Shown one piece after another: positions 11,596-23,054 of a stretch of 64,000 nucleotides of DNA (its first letter is position 1; every line of letters begins with the position of its first letter). The notes under the pieces are model-generated. The model was not told the DNA's origin. It ran no database searches and saw only the letters and a list, made by a program, of their open reading frames with translations. The position numbers and the translations under genes were made by a program. Where the stretch lies: the NCBI GenBank assembly GCA_000310025.1, contig FN649726.1, positions 3,524,832 to 3,588,831 on the forward strand, read 5' to 3'. The stretch is from Ectocarpus siliculosus. Taxonomy: Eukaryota > Sar > Phaeophyceae > Ectocarpales > Ectocarpaceae.

Positions 11596-14500
11596 ATGTC
11601 GGAACAGGCGCTCAGGAAGCGATTGGAGGCCTTGGTCAAGACTGGAGAGAACCGCTTCTGCGCCGACTGCGGCAAGAGAGGTATGTACACACGTGCGGCC
11701 TAACCAACAGCAGTTCGTAGTGATCGGTCTGGTCTGTCTGGCATGGGTGCGGCACAGAGCCAGCAACAGCACGGAGTACACGATTGTCCCCCTCGGCTCT
11801 GAAAGCCATGTCGTTGCTCTCTCTCCCCCTCTTTCTCTCCCGCAGCTGCTCTGCACTGCTGTCTGGTTAGTTTGACAGGCATTCAGCCGCAAATGGTGTC
11901 GTCAGGCAGCGCATCCCCCCGATGAGGTGCACGGTTCAATTGAGGCTCTTAACACCAAAGTATAAGCCGGGACATCATCTAGACTACGGCACGCATCCCT
12001 CTCACTGCTGTCGGCATGCTACTCGCTCGCTGAGAACACGCTGTTGTATGCATCAATGTAATCAATTTGAGAATTATTGCCTGAGAACGTCTTTTGCTCT
12101 TCTTCCCCAACGTCGGGCTGGTTGACACCAGAGCCCCGCTGGGCCTCCGTTAATCTCGGGCTGTTCATATGCTTGGATTGCTCTGGAATCCACCGCAACT
12201 TGGGGGTTCATATCTCGTTTGTTCGGAGCGTCAACCTGGACACTTGGAAGCCGGCTCAAGTTAAGGTACGAGCGGGCGGCGTTTGCTCTCTTGGGTTTCG
12301 TCCGAAACACAAGTGACTGCTTGCTGTAATACTGGTGTCTTGAAGCCTAGTAATTTCAGCAGTGCTGCCCTTCCGGCGGGCTCCTTTTCATGAACATGTT
12401 GCGTTGACAAGGACTTCAAGAGAATCACGTACCGAGCCGGTACAAGGCTTGCCACCAAGCGGTTTGAAAAATCTCACGTTTCTCACCATGATGTTGTACC
12501 TGAACTACAACACGGCTGCTGTACATTTAACGCGTGTGTGTTCGTCTACCCACGTTTTTTTTTGTGGTTTTTTTCCAGGGCATGGAAGAAATGGGAAACG
12601 AGCGCGCCAAGGCTCACTTCGAGGCCGAAGTGCCGGCCAGCTACACCGTGCCGCGAGAACACGCCACTGTCCGCGAGCGCGAGAAATGGATCCGTGACAA
12701 GTACGAGCACAGGCGTTTCGTGTCGAGGAATCCTCAGCCTGCTAGGCAGCGGAAGCCGGAGGAGTCTACCGGCTCACGATCTTCGAGGTGCGAGAGCAAG
12801 ACGGAGAGGCAGGGACGAAGTCGTGGATAGAGAAAAAGCAAGCAGATCCTGCTGCTGGTAGGGTTTTCGGTCATCCCTCTCGATTGTCACGAACCAGATG
12901 CGATTTCCTCGCCAAGGCCCAGCTGTCTTGACCGCCTGAAACAGCGCGCCAGAACGAGCGCCGAGCATCGACCCGCCCCCGCAACCCACGAGCTCCTCCT
13001 CCTCCTCGACGCTTGTACAACCGACACCTTGGTCTCACCACGCCTTACGTTGCATTGCCGAACAAAATACCCAATGTAATCAGGAAGGACAGCGGCGCAG
13101 CCTCCTCCAAGTCCCCCACGGGAAAGACCGGCAGCAGTAGCAGTAGCCGGGGGGCGGGGCGAACATCGTCCTCGACCTCCACGGCGCCGTCTCCGGCCGC
13201 TTCCAAGGCTACATCATCTACCACCACCAGGGCCGTGCCCCGCCTCCAGAAGGCCGGCACCGGGGCAGTGAAGGCCGCTTCCACCGCCGCCGCCGCCGCC
13301 GCCGCCGCACCGGCCGCTGTCCCCGCCCCTGCGGTCGATCTCCTCGACTTCTCCGAGCCGGCCCCGCCGCAGGCGCCGCCAAAAGCGTCGCCGCCGCCGT
13401 CGAGGGCTTCGTCGGCGCCGCCACCGCCGCCGGCGGACCAGATGTTCGAGTTCTCGGATTTTCAGTCTGCGCCTTCTTCGTCGTCGGGGGCGACGGTGCC
13501 GTCGGCAGCGGCGTCGGTGGGATCCCAGCAGCAGCCGGCCGCAGTGCAGCAACCGGCGTCGCAGTCTGGACAGCAAGGGCAGCAGGAGCAACCGGCGGCA
13601 GGTGCCCCTGGGAAGGTATGTATGTTTTCGCTCCGCTTTGTAAACGGCAGCAAAAATCGTTCGATCGCGAAGAGGTTTGGGTGTTTTGCTGCTGGCCACT
13701 GCTGCCGCTTCTGCGGATGGTTTGCTCGTCGTCCTCTGCCCGATGGTTGTGTTATTTCTGGTTTCATCCATGTCCTCCTCCCCCCGACCTCGCCTGCCGT
13801 CGACGCTCTCTTCGATTTTCGTTCTTGCAGGCATCCGCGGCGTCGATTTTGTCCATGTTTAACAGCCCCGCGGGCGGCGGCGTTGCGGGCCGCAGTATGG
13901 CGGGGCCTGTCGGTTCATCCCCTGTAGCAGGGGTGATGAAAACCCCAGAGCTGAACCAAGTGTCGCAGATGATGTCGACGCTGAACGTCGGGGGCCTCGC
14001 GCCGATGGGCTCCCAGCAGATGGGCATGCCGGTGCGTCTTTGCATGTGGCCTGTTCCTGTCGCGCGAGAGCCTTTGTTTGCACCTTTTTGCCGTCCCAAA
14101 TAGTTTCGCGTTTGTGCAATGCGTCGCTCCGCGGAACCACCGATGTGCTCTTTCCGTGTCACGCGTTGAGAACCCTCACATACATGTAGCCTCATGCGTC
14201 TGCCTGACTGCACGCTTTCGTCGCATCCCCAGGGTGCCGGTGGTTGGGCGCAGCAGCAACAGCACCAGCCCCAGCAGGCGCAGGCCCAGGCGATGGCGTG
14301 GGCCCAGCAACAGAAGCTCCAGCAGCTGCAGCAACAGCAGCAGCTGCTGCTCCAGCGACAGCAATGGCAAATGCAGCAGCAGCAGCAAAAAACCCAGGGG
14401 GGGTTGAACGCGGGCGCTTCTGGGGGGGCTATGTTTGGCGTAGGCCAAGCCGGTGGACACCAGCAACACCCGCAGGGCATGGGCGCGACCACGAACGGTT

Positions 14501-14622
14501 CGGGGCTAACTGGGCTGCGTGGGGGGGGCGATGGGGCTGCTCAAGGAAACGGCGCGACGGTAGTGATGCCCGGCGGATTAGGAGCAGGGGCGAGCGGCAT
14601 GGGGATGGGGGGGCTGCGGTAA
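11596..14622 (+). CDS. ArfGAP domain protein, SMAP-like
   Basis: GTPase-activating protein for Arf-family GTPases, which act in vesicle coat control at Golgi and endosomes. Exons: 11596-11680, 12132-12265, from 12579, then one ending 13615, 13831-14031, 14233-14622. The ArfGAP zinc finger is split by intron 1 and restored on splicing: C22, C25, C42, C45 with spacing C-x2-C-x16-C-x2-C and the catalytic arginine R50 in [17 protein letters not shown]. Exon 3 supplies the end of the domain ([12 protein letters not shown]), as in stromal membrane-associated proteins. The tail is disordered: Ser/Ala/Pro-rich, a DLLDFSEP segment that may bind clathrin or adaptors, MFEFSDF, then a long Gln-rich block from about 14250 and a Gly-rich end. 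The exon 3 to exon 4 junction (about 12790-12970) is uncertain because several weak sites compete; other phases agree. Confidence 0.85.
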
Positions 14623-16547
14623 CGGAGCCCACTTGCCATCCATGCCTTGGTGTTAGGCGAGTGCGGAGGTTTGCGGGCGTTGTGGCTTTGAGGCCCGAGA
14701 GGTAGAGCGATGCGGAAACCGGTCAGGACCATCATTTTATTGTCTCACTTGTATGCTCTTTGTGTTGAGCCTTGTCCCTTGCGTTGCTTGGTTTGACGTT
14801 CTTTTGTTTACGCCTGCAGGAAAGTTGTTGAGCAGTTCGCTGCCGGTGCATGAACGTAGCCGATCACCGTGTGGCCTTGGTGCCGACGATTTCGTCTGCC
14901 GTGTAAGGACCTTGTTTTTAGTATTTTTGAGGCTGTGTAAACTGGAGCCGCCTTATGGTTGTGAGCGGCGCCCTCACCATTTCTGTGTATTGTCCCTTTG
15001 TCTTGTAGCCGTCGAGTCTTGTGGTCTGAGCGACGCCAGGCGTCCGGTGTTGTGTGCTACGCGGTTTTGTGCTATTGCACTTTGTTACATGGCACCTTGG
15101 GTTAGCCTTTGGGGGGTTAGCAATGTTTATTTACAGCTGTGAAGTTGAGAAAAGATGACGATGAACTCACCTTCGAGTACGATGACGGGCAGCACGAGTT
15201 CTATTTGGGTCTATTTTTCGAGATTTCAGTACACGTGCTCTGAGTACGTGCTGAAGTTCAACCGAATCTCAGCCTGGGACCCCAATGAACAGGACCCTCT
15301 TGTTGATGCTGCCGGCATCATCTCTCCGCCCTTGAACCTCTCCCAACCTGGTACCTTGGGATGTACAGATGGCTGTATTTGGTTTCAGCTTTGCATCAAC
15401 AAGACAATATTATTTTCTCTCTGCGGTGCAACCAAATATGGCCTCTTGCTTGATCGACGAGCAGTATGCACCGCACCAAGGCAAGAGAGAGGTACATCAC
15501 ATATCTCTCAACATCCCACCAGCACATGTCTTTAGCCCGCGAAACGGAATGTTTGACTGAAGACTCCCGATCTTGGCGATTTCTCTCTCGGTCTGGCGTG
15601 TTATTCGAGAGCATGCTCCCAGGGCACGCCCCCGCGGCGGCGGAACAGATAAGTCCTCCGCTGTCGCAGACCCGCGGTCAAGCAAGTGCCAACACTTCCT
15701 TTACCATTTCCCTTCGGCCTCCCCACGTCCCCGCACACGTTGACGCGGGAGAGGCATCAGGAGGACTACACGATCATGTCAGTCACCGTCTTCGTTCGTG
15801 CTAACCCCCTCCTCCCACAACAAGACGAGGCAGCCGAGTAACGTCAAAACATCGAGGCGACAAATATTCCCCCCGCGATGCGCTATCCGCACATGACACT
15901 CGCGTTTACATTTGGCCAGGCGAAGCTTACACAAACCACCACCACCCCATTCTACGGAGTGTACTTCCGAAGCTTGTGTGGCACTGTGGGCGTGTTCGAT
16001 GACTCTAGCGCCCATTGCGCGTAGCTGCTTTGGAGCTAGCCGCACTCCCCCCCGAGGCGAGTGAGCCAAAGAGGAGGGCGAGAGCCGCCGTGGGCAAGTA
16101 AGCCCAATAGCCATTCGTCGCTAGCTCCCGAGGTAAAAATGAAACACCACACCGCACGAACGCCGGTTGAGGAACGCGACCGCGCGTACAGCACCAGCGC
16201 AAGCACAAGGCACGGACTGCCAGAAAAAATGAACAACAAAAAAAAAAAAAACGCGAATCAAAGCAAACCACGCATAAATTTTAGAGCGGCTGATCTAGAA
16301 AAAAAAAAGGACTTGCGTTAGAGCGGCTAGTCTAGAAAAAAACAAACTATGTATCGCTACATCACAATAACTTTACTCCTGCTGCAACAAAACGGAAACA
16401 TCGCCGTGCAAGAGCAACGACGAGCCCCCCCGCTTCACCGCCCGGACACATCTATCTGCCCCTGTTCCCAGCCGGGGAACTGAATCACCCAAGGACGCCT
16501 TCACCGTCAGCACCACCGCCGTCATTTTTTCCCGTCATCTTTTCCCG
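14623..16547. other. convergent intergenic region, probably two 3' UTRs
   Basis: Lies between the stop of the ArfGAP gene (+) and the stop of the BAR-like gene (-). Several frames of 60-130 codons exist on both strands, but none has domain-like sequence or convincing splice sites. Base composition is lower in GC than in neighbouring exons. It probably holds long 3' untranslated regions. Confidence 0.5.
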
Positions 16548-16563
16548 TCATCTTTTCCCGTCA
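16527..16563. repeat. three tandem copies of a 14-bp unit
   Basis: The unit TTTTTCCCGTCATC is repeated three times with little variation just beyond the stop codon of the BAR-like gene, within its presumed 3' UTR. A second short duplication (TTAGAGCGGCTGATCTAG and a near copy, then A-runs) lies at about 16281-16340. No function is evident. Confidence 0.5.
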
Positions 16564-19500
16564 CCCCCAGCCCTCCCACCGCTTATCTCCGGCCGTGGCG
16601 GCAACAGGGGGGCGGCCGGCGCAGCGGCGGCAGCAGCAGCAGCAGCTGCTGCGGGGTTCATCGCTTCAGCACTCTTGCTCGTACTCGTGGGATCACCGCG
16701 AGCCATAGCGCTAGGTCGGGAACAGGATTGGGAACGGTCCGGAGTGCCAACCGCAGCCGGAGGGGGCGGCGGAGACGAGGCCGAGGACCCGGTGGGCGAA
16801 AGTCCGACTGGCTCGAACTTTGCGCCGTGAGGCTGCAGGCCGGGGGGGGAAAGAGCCGGCGTGGTTGTTGTCGCGGCCTGCTGGTGCGGTGAAACGAGGC
16901 CCATCGTCGAGGAGCTGGAGCCCCCGCCCCCGCTGCCGCCGCCGTCGAAACCCCGGACAACCGTTGAAGACGAGCCGGCCGAGTGCCCGGAAACGTCGAC
17001 AGGGGCGACGGAGGGCGAGAGCGTCTGCTGAATGCTGCTCCTCCTCCTGGGTAGGGGCGGAGGGGCGGAGCGGTTCTCCATGGGGCGAGGCCCCAAGAGC
17101 TGGCAGAGAGCCAGGGCGGAGTGAGGGAGCTGTGATGCTAGCTTCTCGAGGACTACCGCCGATCGTCGCATGAAGAACGCCTGGAGAAAGCAGCAAAACC
17201 ACATGCGCGACAACGAGGGGCGTGCAGTGTGAGGAGGCGGGGTTGGGTGTGGGGGCGGGGGGGGGGGGGGGACTGGAGGGGAATGAAAGAGCGGGTTTTC
17301 CTGGCACCAAAAATACCCCAAAACTGCTTGAAGACCACCCCAATCCCAAAGGTGGAGTCTACAACAGCAAAACGAGGATTCTCAAGAGTCGAGACGGTCA
17401 GGTTGAAGTGTAACCAGGAAAGGCGCTTCTGAAGGGTGAACTAGTACAACGGTGGGTCTGTCCTTGCCACAACCTCGAAAAAAGTCGCACCATACTCAAT
17501 TGTGTTCCTTCAAAGTTCAAGTCAAGAACATTAAACGCGCGATGCTGTTTTTTCTTGTTGTGGACAACAACACAACACAACAACAGCAAGGGCTTCTGCG
17601 CCACCCTACCGCTTCCTTCCCTCGCACGCACGGCAAGGCCTCGTCCACACCCGTACACTCGGGGGCACACACACACCCGGCAGATCCACAAACAGCAGTG
17701 CTCGCGCGAAACCGCCGAACGAATCACGCAGAACGCCCGCTCGCACGGAATGCACCCCAGCCCCAAAAGGCACTACGCAGGCGTATCGCGCTCCTCTAAT
17801 CTCTCTCACCTGACCGCCCACGAGGGCCGAAACCTGCGGCACCAGCATCGCCTCCCGCTCTCGCTCAAGCCGTTCGGCGTCCGCCACCACCTCCGCCGTG
17901 ACCCCCTCCGCCACGGCGACGGCCGTAGCCAGGGCGTCCGACATCCGCCGCCTGTGCTCCTTGCCGGCGACAACGGCGAAGCTGTCTCTCTCCTTCTCCC
18001 TCGCCGCCTCGGCCGCGCGCACCCTCGACTTGGCGGCCTCGACATCCGCCTGATCGTCGCGCCGCGGCAGGCAGTGGGGGGTGATACAGGCAGGATGGGG
18101 TGCCGCCACAAAGCCAGCGCGAAACAAATTGTTACGTTCGTATGTACAGCACGGGCGTGCAGCGGAAAGCACCTACAGGTGCACGGACTTGCAGTGCATG
18201 GTCAGTGGAGCGGAGAGACAACAGCGCCAGGGAGTTGCCCGCCCAGAGCGGCCCCTATTCTTCCACGCTTTGGACGGCAATTGCGTTGGCGATAGGAAGA
18301 GAGGAGAGGGAAGTGGGGGGAGGACCCCCACCAGAACAGTAGTGCGTATCCACAACAGAAGCTGACGGCCAAACAAACACGCGTCCATGCGCGAACGCGA
18401 ACCATGAAACTTCCCGAAATCGCTAGAAAATGACCACAAATCTATGGCGGGCAACCGAATAGCGCGGACAGCCGGGGTGTCCACTCAAAATTCTCACCAG
18501 TACTTGTTTTCGGCGGGTAACCTTTGCGAAGATGGGAGGGAACCTGCTCAAGAGTGCTCCCGTTTCGCGCAGCGTTGTGTCTTCCACGACCCTAGCGAGC
18601 ACGGAGTGGAAGAGCGCGCGTGAGGGAGAGGGCGACGATGTCGGGGTGGTGGGGATGCCGGATGCTAACAAAGCACGTAGGACATCACAGGGGCAAGAAA
18701 ACTTGCAGAACCCTCCCGAGCCTTGCGAATGCCAAACACCGCACCAGTACGCCATCGGAGGTGACAGCACCCTATCAAATACGGGATGCAATTCAATCTA
18801 TTACAGGTGTGACGAACGGACGGGAGCAGACCGAACAGGCGTCGTGTTTTCTGCACCCGAGGTGTTCCTTCATTCGCAAAAACCCAAAACGTTGTCGCCG
18901 CTGCACCGTTGTTCACTGCAACACGCTCCGCCTGGCCAGCGCGGTGTCTGAAAGGAACTTGCCTCTGGGTCGGTTCCCTGACACCGCGGTCGATGGCACG
19001 GTGCGCTGAATCGTACAGTCGTGCCTGCAGCGTTCCAAACAAAGCAGGCGGCAAGAGGGGGGAACACTCGAGGCGTTGCTTACTTCAGGCCGTAAACAAT
19101 TGACCACGCATCTCTTCCGATATGGCAAGCCTTTCCTATACATACCCCAAATCGAAATAACTCCAACGTTGTATGAGCGCTCTCTACACACGTGGCTGTG
19201 GAATGTCCTTACTCTAAGGAGTCAGAGCGCCGTGAAGGGGGCTTTACCGTCCACCAGAAAACGGTCATTTTCTTGTCTTTATTGTGGCGAGGAATACCAA
19301 TCGTGACCGGGGTGCTTAGAAAGCGAAAAATGAGAGAGTGCCTTCCTCGACATACTGCCCGTATCCAAGATCCATCCCATGCTAGCAGCATTCCGAGGAT
19401 CGTTCTTGGTACAAATCTTCGGATCGAAGGGACTTTGTCCACTAAATAGGTCTCCTGTTGTATCTCTACATCTAGGAAGATAAAATACGCCGACTTCCAC

Positions 19501-20302
19501 ATGATCCCCTTTTTGCTCGCCAAAAATCCACGTGTCATTCTGTAGGTAGTTATCGGCGCTCATTCCGCTGTGAACAAGGAGGTACATACATGTAGTGAAG
19601 TGGGAATATTTTGTCTGGTTGTACGTCGACAACTCGTTCATGGTTTGCATCCTTCGTTCACCTCCCGCCCCTCCTTATTAACAGACACCTCCACAACCTC
19701 CAGGCGAGTCGCCTCACAGCCAATACATTTTGCTCTGGCTAGTTCAACGCTGGAGAGACGGTAGGGACGAGGACACAGCGCAAACAAAATTGGCCAAAAT
19801 GGTCTTGATATGCCAGCGGCACGACGCAAATAAATGTGCAGCGCAAAATGTTTCGTATCGAAATGTAGTATCGGTTTGACGTGGATATCGCTCGCTTCTT
19901 CTCCTCGTACCCTTTCGAGGAGCTTCGGAAGGCGGAAAGAAATTTCTCCGGACTATGTCTCATCTCTCCTGTCACTTTGTACTTCCTCCCCCTTGCGTCT
20001 GCCCGACGCCCCCTCCAAAAACATAGCGAGCTATGCAGAGCCCACGTGACGATCTCTAGGCCCTCATTCACCATGTCCACTAGCGGCGACACCCCTTGCT
20101 TGTCTTTGACTCCGTCGTTGTCGCCGCGGGCGCCGACTGCGCCGTCACTGCCCTTCGCCAGCTTTGCCAATCCTTTCGCTATGGCCGCCGATGCCCGGCA
20201 CATTGCCTGCCAGCTGGTTAGGTAGACCTGCATGTTGAACTGAAGCTCGGCTAGCGTTTTGTGCAAGACCTCCACTCCTGATGTGGGATGCACGGTTTTC
20301 AT
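16548..20302 (-). CDS. BAR-like coiled-coil protein with disordered tail
   Basis: Exons: 20302-20046, 18591-18498, 18049-17810, 17180-16548. The junctions are GT-AG with matching phases (2, 0, 0) and give 407 residues. Residues 1 to about 220 are nearly all helix: an opening helix (VEVLHKTLAELQFN), then a charged amphipathic run (VEAAKSRVRAAEAAREKERD) and a last helix (MRRSAVVLEKLASQLPHSAL). This is the layout of BAR-type membrane-curving dimers; the assignment rests on pattern, not on a diagnostic motif. Residues about 225-407 are rich in Ser, Pro, Gly and Ala and look disordered, with a polyAla run near the end. The ATG at 20302 lies only about 25 bp from a C-run and a LINE fragment, so the true first exon may lie further upstream with the LINE in an intron. 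Intron 1 is 1.45 kb and holds no recognised gene. Confidence 0.6.
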
Positions 20303-20327
20303 TCGTTCGCCCCCCCCCCCCCCCCCC

Positions 20328-21091
20328 GAGAATAGTATGGGAGGCGAAGTGGGCAAACAAAAAGAGGGGTAGACAACCCACGGAATGGGTCAAGGTTGTA
20401 GAGGACGTATGGAAGGGGTTAGACATCGACGAAGATGAAATGCTGGAAACGGAGGGTCTACAGGGGTTCAAGGAGAAGATATCTGTTGCTTGTGCCGAGA
20501 GAGAAGAACAGAATGTAAGGAAAGAAACCGAGGATAAGGAGGGTCTAGAAGTGTACGGGATGTTGAAAGAAGGAATAGGGTTCAAGGACTACCTACATGG
20601 ACCAATGGATGCAGGGACAAAGCTTAAGTCGAATTCAGGACCGGGGACATAGGTCTTCGAGAACGTCGACGAATACATAGGACGGTAGACAACGAAGACG
20701 ACAAGTTCAAATGTGATTGCGGCTTCGAATGCGAAGACCGTGTTCATGTAGTCGCGGAATGTCCGTGGTACGAAGAGGAGAGGGAAGTGTACCTGACTGA
20801 GCTGGGAAAAATACAAGGGACGTACAGGGAGATGTTTGAGGCATGGAATAGAGAGGAGAGGACGGTAGCTGTACTGGGGAGTAGGAAGTGGTTTGAAAAG
20901 GCGGGAAGGGATATCGTCTAGGATAGACAGACTAGGGAAGACATTTTTGAGCCACCTTTGACAAAGTAGGAAGGAACGATTGGCCATTCGGTGATCGGTC
21001 CTGTGGGAACAATGCTCCGTCCTCTCGAGGACGCGTGGTCAATGGTCTAACCGCTAAGGCATGCGAAACAAAAGAGTACGCCCCCCCCCCC
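20328..21091 (+). mobile_element. 5'-truncated LINE fragment, copy 1
   Basis: Encodes the C-terminal part of a non-LTR retrotransposon polyprotein: a segment beginning RIVWEAKWANKKRGRQ, then, after a frame change near 20630, a part with a Cys/His knuckle (CDCGFECEDRVHVVAECPWY) typical of the region after LINE reverse transcriptase. A stop interrupts the frame near 20920. After the coding end comes a non-coding tail (CGCGTGGTCAATGGTCTAAC) closing in a C-run at about 21078-21091. The reverse transcriptase itself is missing, so this is a dead 5'-truncated copy. The same family recurs at 30867-32290, 35395-35540 and 61706-61862, with a relative at 43411-43734. Confidence 0.8.
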
Positions 21092-21157
21092 CGGCAGAAA
21101 AAAAGCAGCGATGGGAAAATTCGTCATGGCTTTCGCTGAGCGGAAAACGCGGGTGCT

Positions 21158-22071
21158 GTTTGTTGTTGTTGTTGTTGTTGCTGCTGTCTTCACATTAAAA
21201 ACCGTTCCGGTCTCCATTGTGTAGACTAGGTTCACAGGTCCAAAAGTTAGTCTTCTGCTTGTGAGGGAACAATGACGGCGACCTCCCGGCCAAACACACG
21301 AACACATTTATTTGTACAGCGACGCTACAAAAAGCGAACAACAAACTAGGAAGTAGAGGTGCGCTGGTCTACTGTAATACATTACATATGTAGCGTTTCT
21401 CAAGCCTTAGCCTACGTATAACTTACCTTGCAATAGGCGAGGTTGAATGTTGTACAACCATGCCCAATATTGGACCGCATCGAAGGTGCGGATTGACTGC
21501 GGAGATTTGTAGTTGAGTGGGCACTACTGTAGACTACTCTGCAGCATTACGACCGTTACTTGTACGATTAGTCTAAACTGCTAAGCTATGCTGTTGATTA
21601 TTACAGATAAGTGCGGGCGCTATATGTACCAGTGGTGGTGGTGATCCGCAAAGCGTGCAGCGACGCTACCAGGTAAAGTCTATGACAATGGACTACAAGC
21701 CTACATGATCGCTGGCGCCACCACTCCACTCACTTGTGTACTCTTGCGGTGAATTCGAGATCGGGGTCCGTTTCAACCGAGCGCGACGTCCAGGAGGACT
21801 GCTCGGGATTACGGTGCAGTAGGGCGAGAGACGGCGAGTGAAGGTCCACATATCCATATCCCACATGTATATCCCATGGATGACAACGAGGCAAGGTTGG
21901 CCTCGGAATCAATCCACGAAGAGGCCCGCAGCACCATGATGAACTACAAGCGTATGTTATATGTTATATGTACACTGTTAATACATACCTGCATACATAC
22001 GAAGGTACTGGGTAGAGAGAGATCGGAACGGTTTTTAATGTGAAGACAACAACAACAACAACAACAACAAC
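21158..22071. repeat. inverted-repeat element with (GTT)n ends
   Basis: The left arm at about 21158-21212 reads inward (GTT)n, then TCTTCACATTAAAAACC and GTTCCGG. The right arm at 22019-22071 is its reverse complement, ending in (AAC)n. A core of 24 bases matches perfectly, so this looks like a non-autonomous element of about 0.9 kb with terminal inverted repeats and microsatellite ends. The interior has no convincing coding frame. No target-site duplication could be fixed because the ends are simple repeats. Confidence 0.5.
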
Positions 22072-23054
22072 TCTATTATTCCGTAACTCATCGATGTCGC
22101 AGTTGGAAAGAGAACAAAGAATATCCCATGTGCGGTGGGTGGCCGGGAAGATACTATTTGTACATATAGTGTACCTGTCATCTCGCCATATATTTAAGGA
22201 ATAATAAATATTTCCCACTGCATGGTCGAAGAATATCGCCACAACTCCAACGTACACATATACCGCCGCAGGTTGCATAAGATACCACACCCCCTGGACC
22301 GATTTTCGAAGCTCGATTTACTTGATGACGAAGAGCATGCCGAGTTCAAATGATCCGTTTTCGGACAGCTTTCGACGAGACGGTTCCAACGCCGCCATTC
22401 TCGGCTCCGTCACTGTTTTCCCTGCGGAGAAATCGAGATTTGAAAGCCGGCCCAGCAGCCAGGGGGTGTGGGTGTGATATCTTATGCAACCTACGGTATG
22501 CATACCACTTCCTGCATCCTCGGATCCTCGGATCTGGTCTATTGCTGTTTCCTTGCAGGATATATGTGCCGATACGCCTACTTTGTGTGCATATTCGTTC
22601 GTGCAGCGAGCGTCTGATAAGCGGAGGGTGGGCACCACACTCACCAAAAAGCCCCTTTTCCGGCCAAATACCATGCCTACTGGGGTGCGGGTGTGGTGGA
22701 ACGCGCTGCTGTCGTGAAGTGGGTGCGAGAGCGGAATGTATAGTTTCAGCCCGCTGGGTTGGAACAGCAAAAGCAGCGAATACAATGGCCGCCGAGTCTC
22801 GTGTACACCAGAAACACCGCGCTCCAATCCCCCTACCCCCCCCCTAGGATTTTTTTCCCCCAGGAGGGTGGGCGGGCTAGATAGCATATCCGCTCCGTGT
22901 GCCCTCTCGCCCATGATGATCCGCCGCACCCTCCCCACCCCCCACCCACCACCACGCACCACAATCACTTGCACCTCTCCTGCCACTCCCGCGCCAAGCT
23001 CTCGCTCAACCACTACAGCACCACCCCCCATACCTCTATACCACCGCGAAAACC
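22072..23054. other. upstream region of the DJ-1/Hsp31 gene
   Basis: About 1 kb between the inverted-repeat element and the start codon at 23055. A minus-strand frame (23151-22318) and plus-strand frames exist but show no domain-like sequence. The last 150 bp are C/A-rich (CCACCCACCACCACGCACC) and probably hold the promoter and 5' UTR. Confidence 0.4.
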
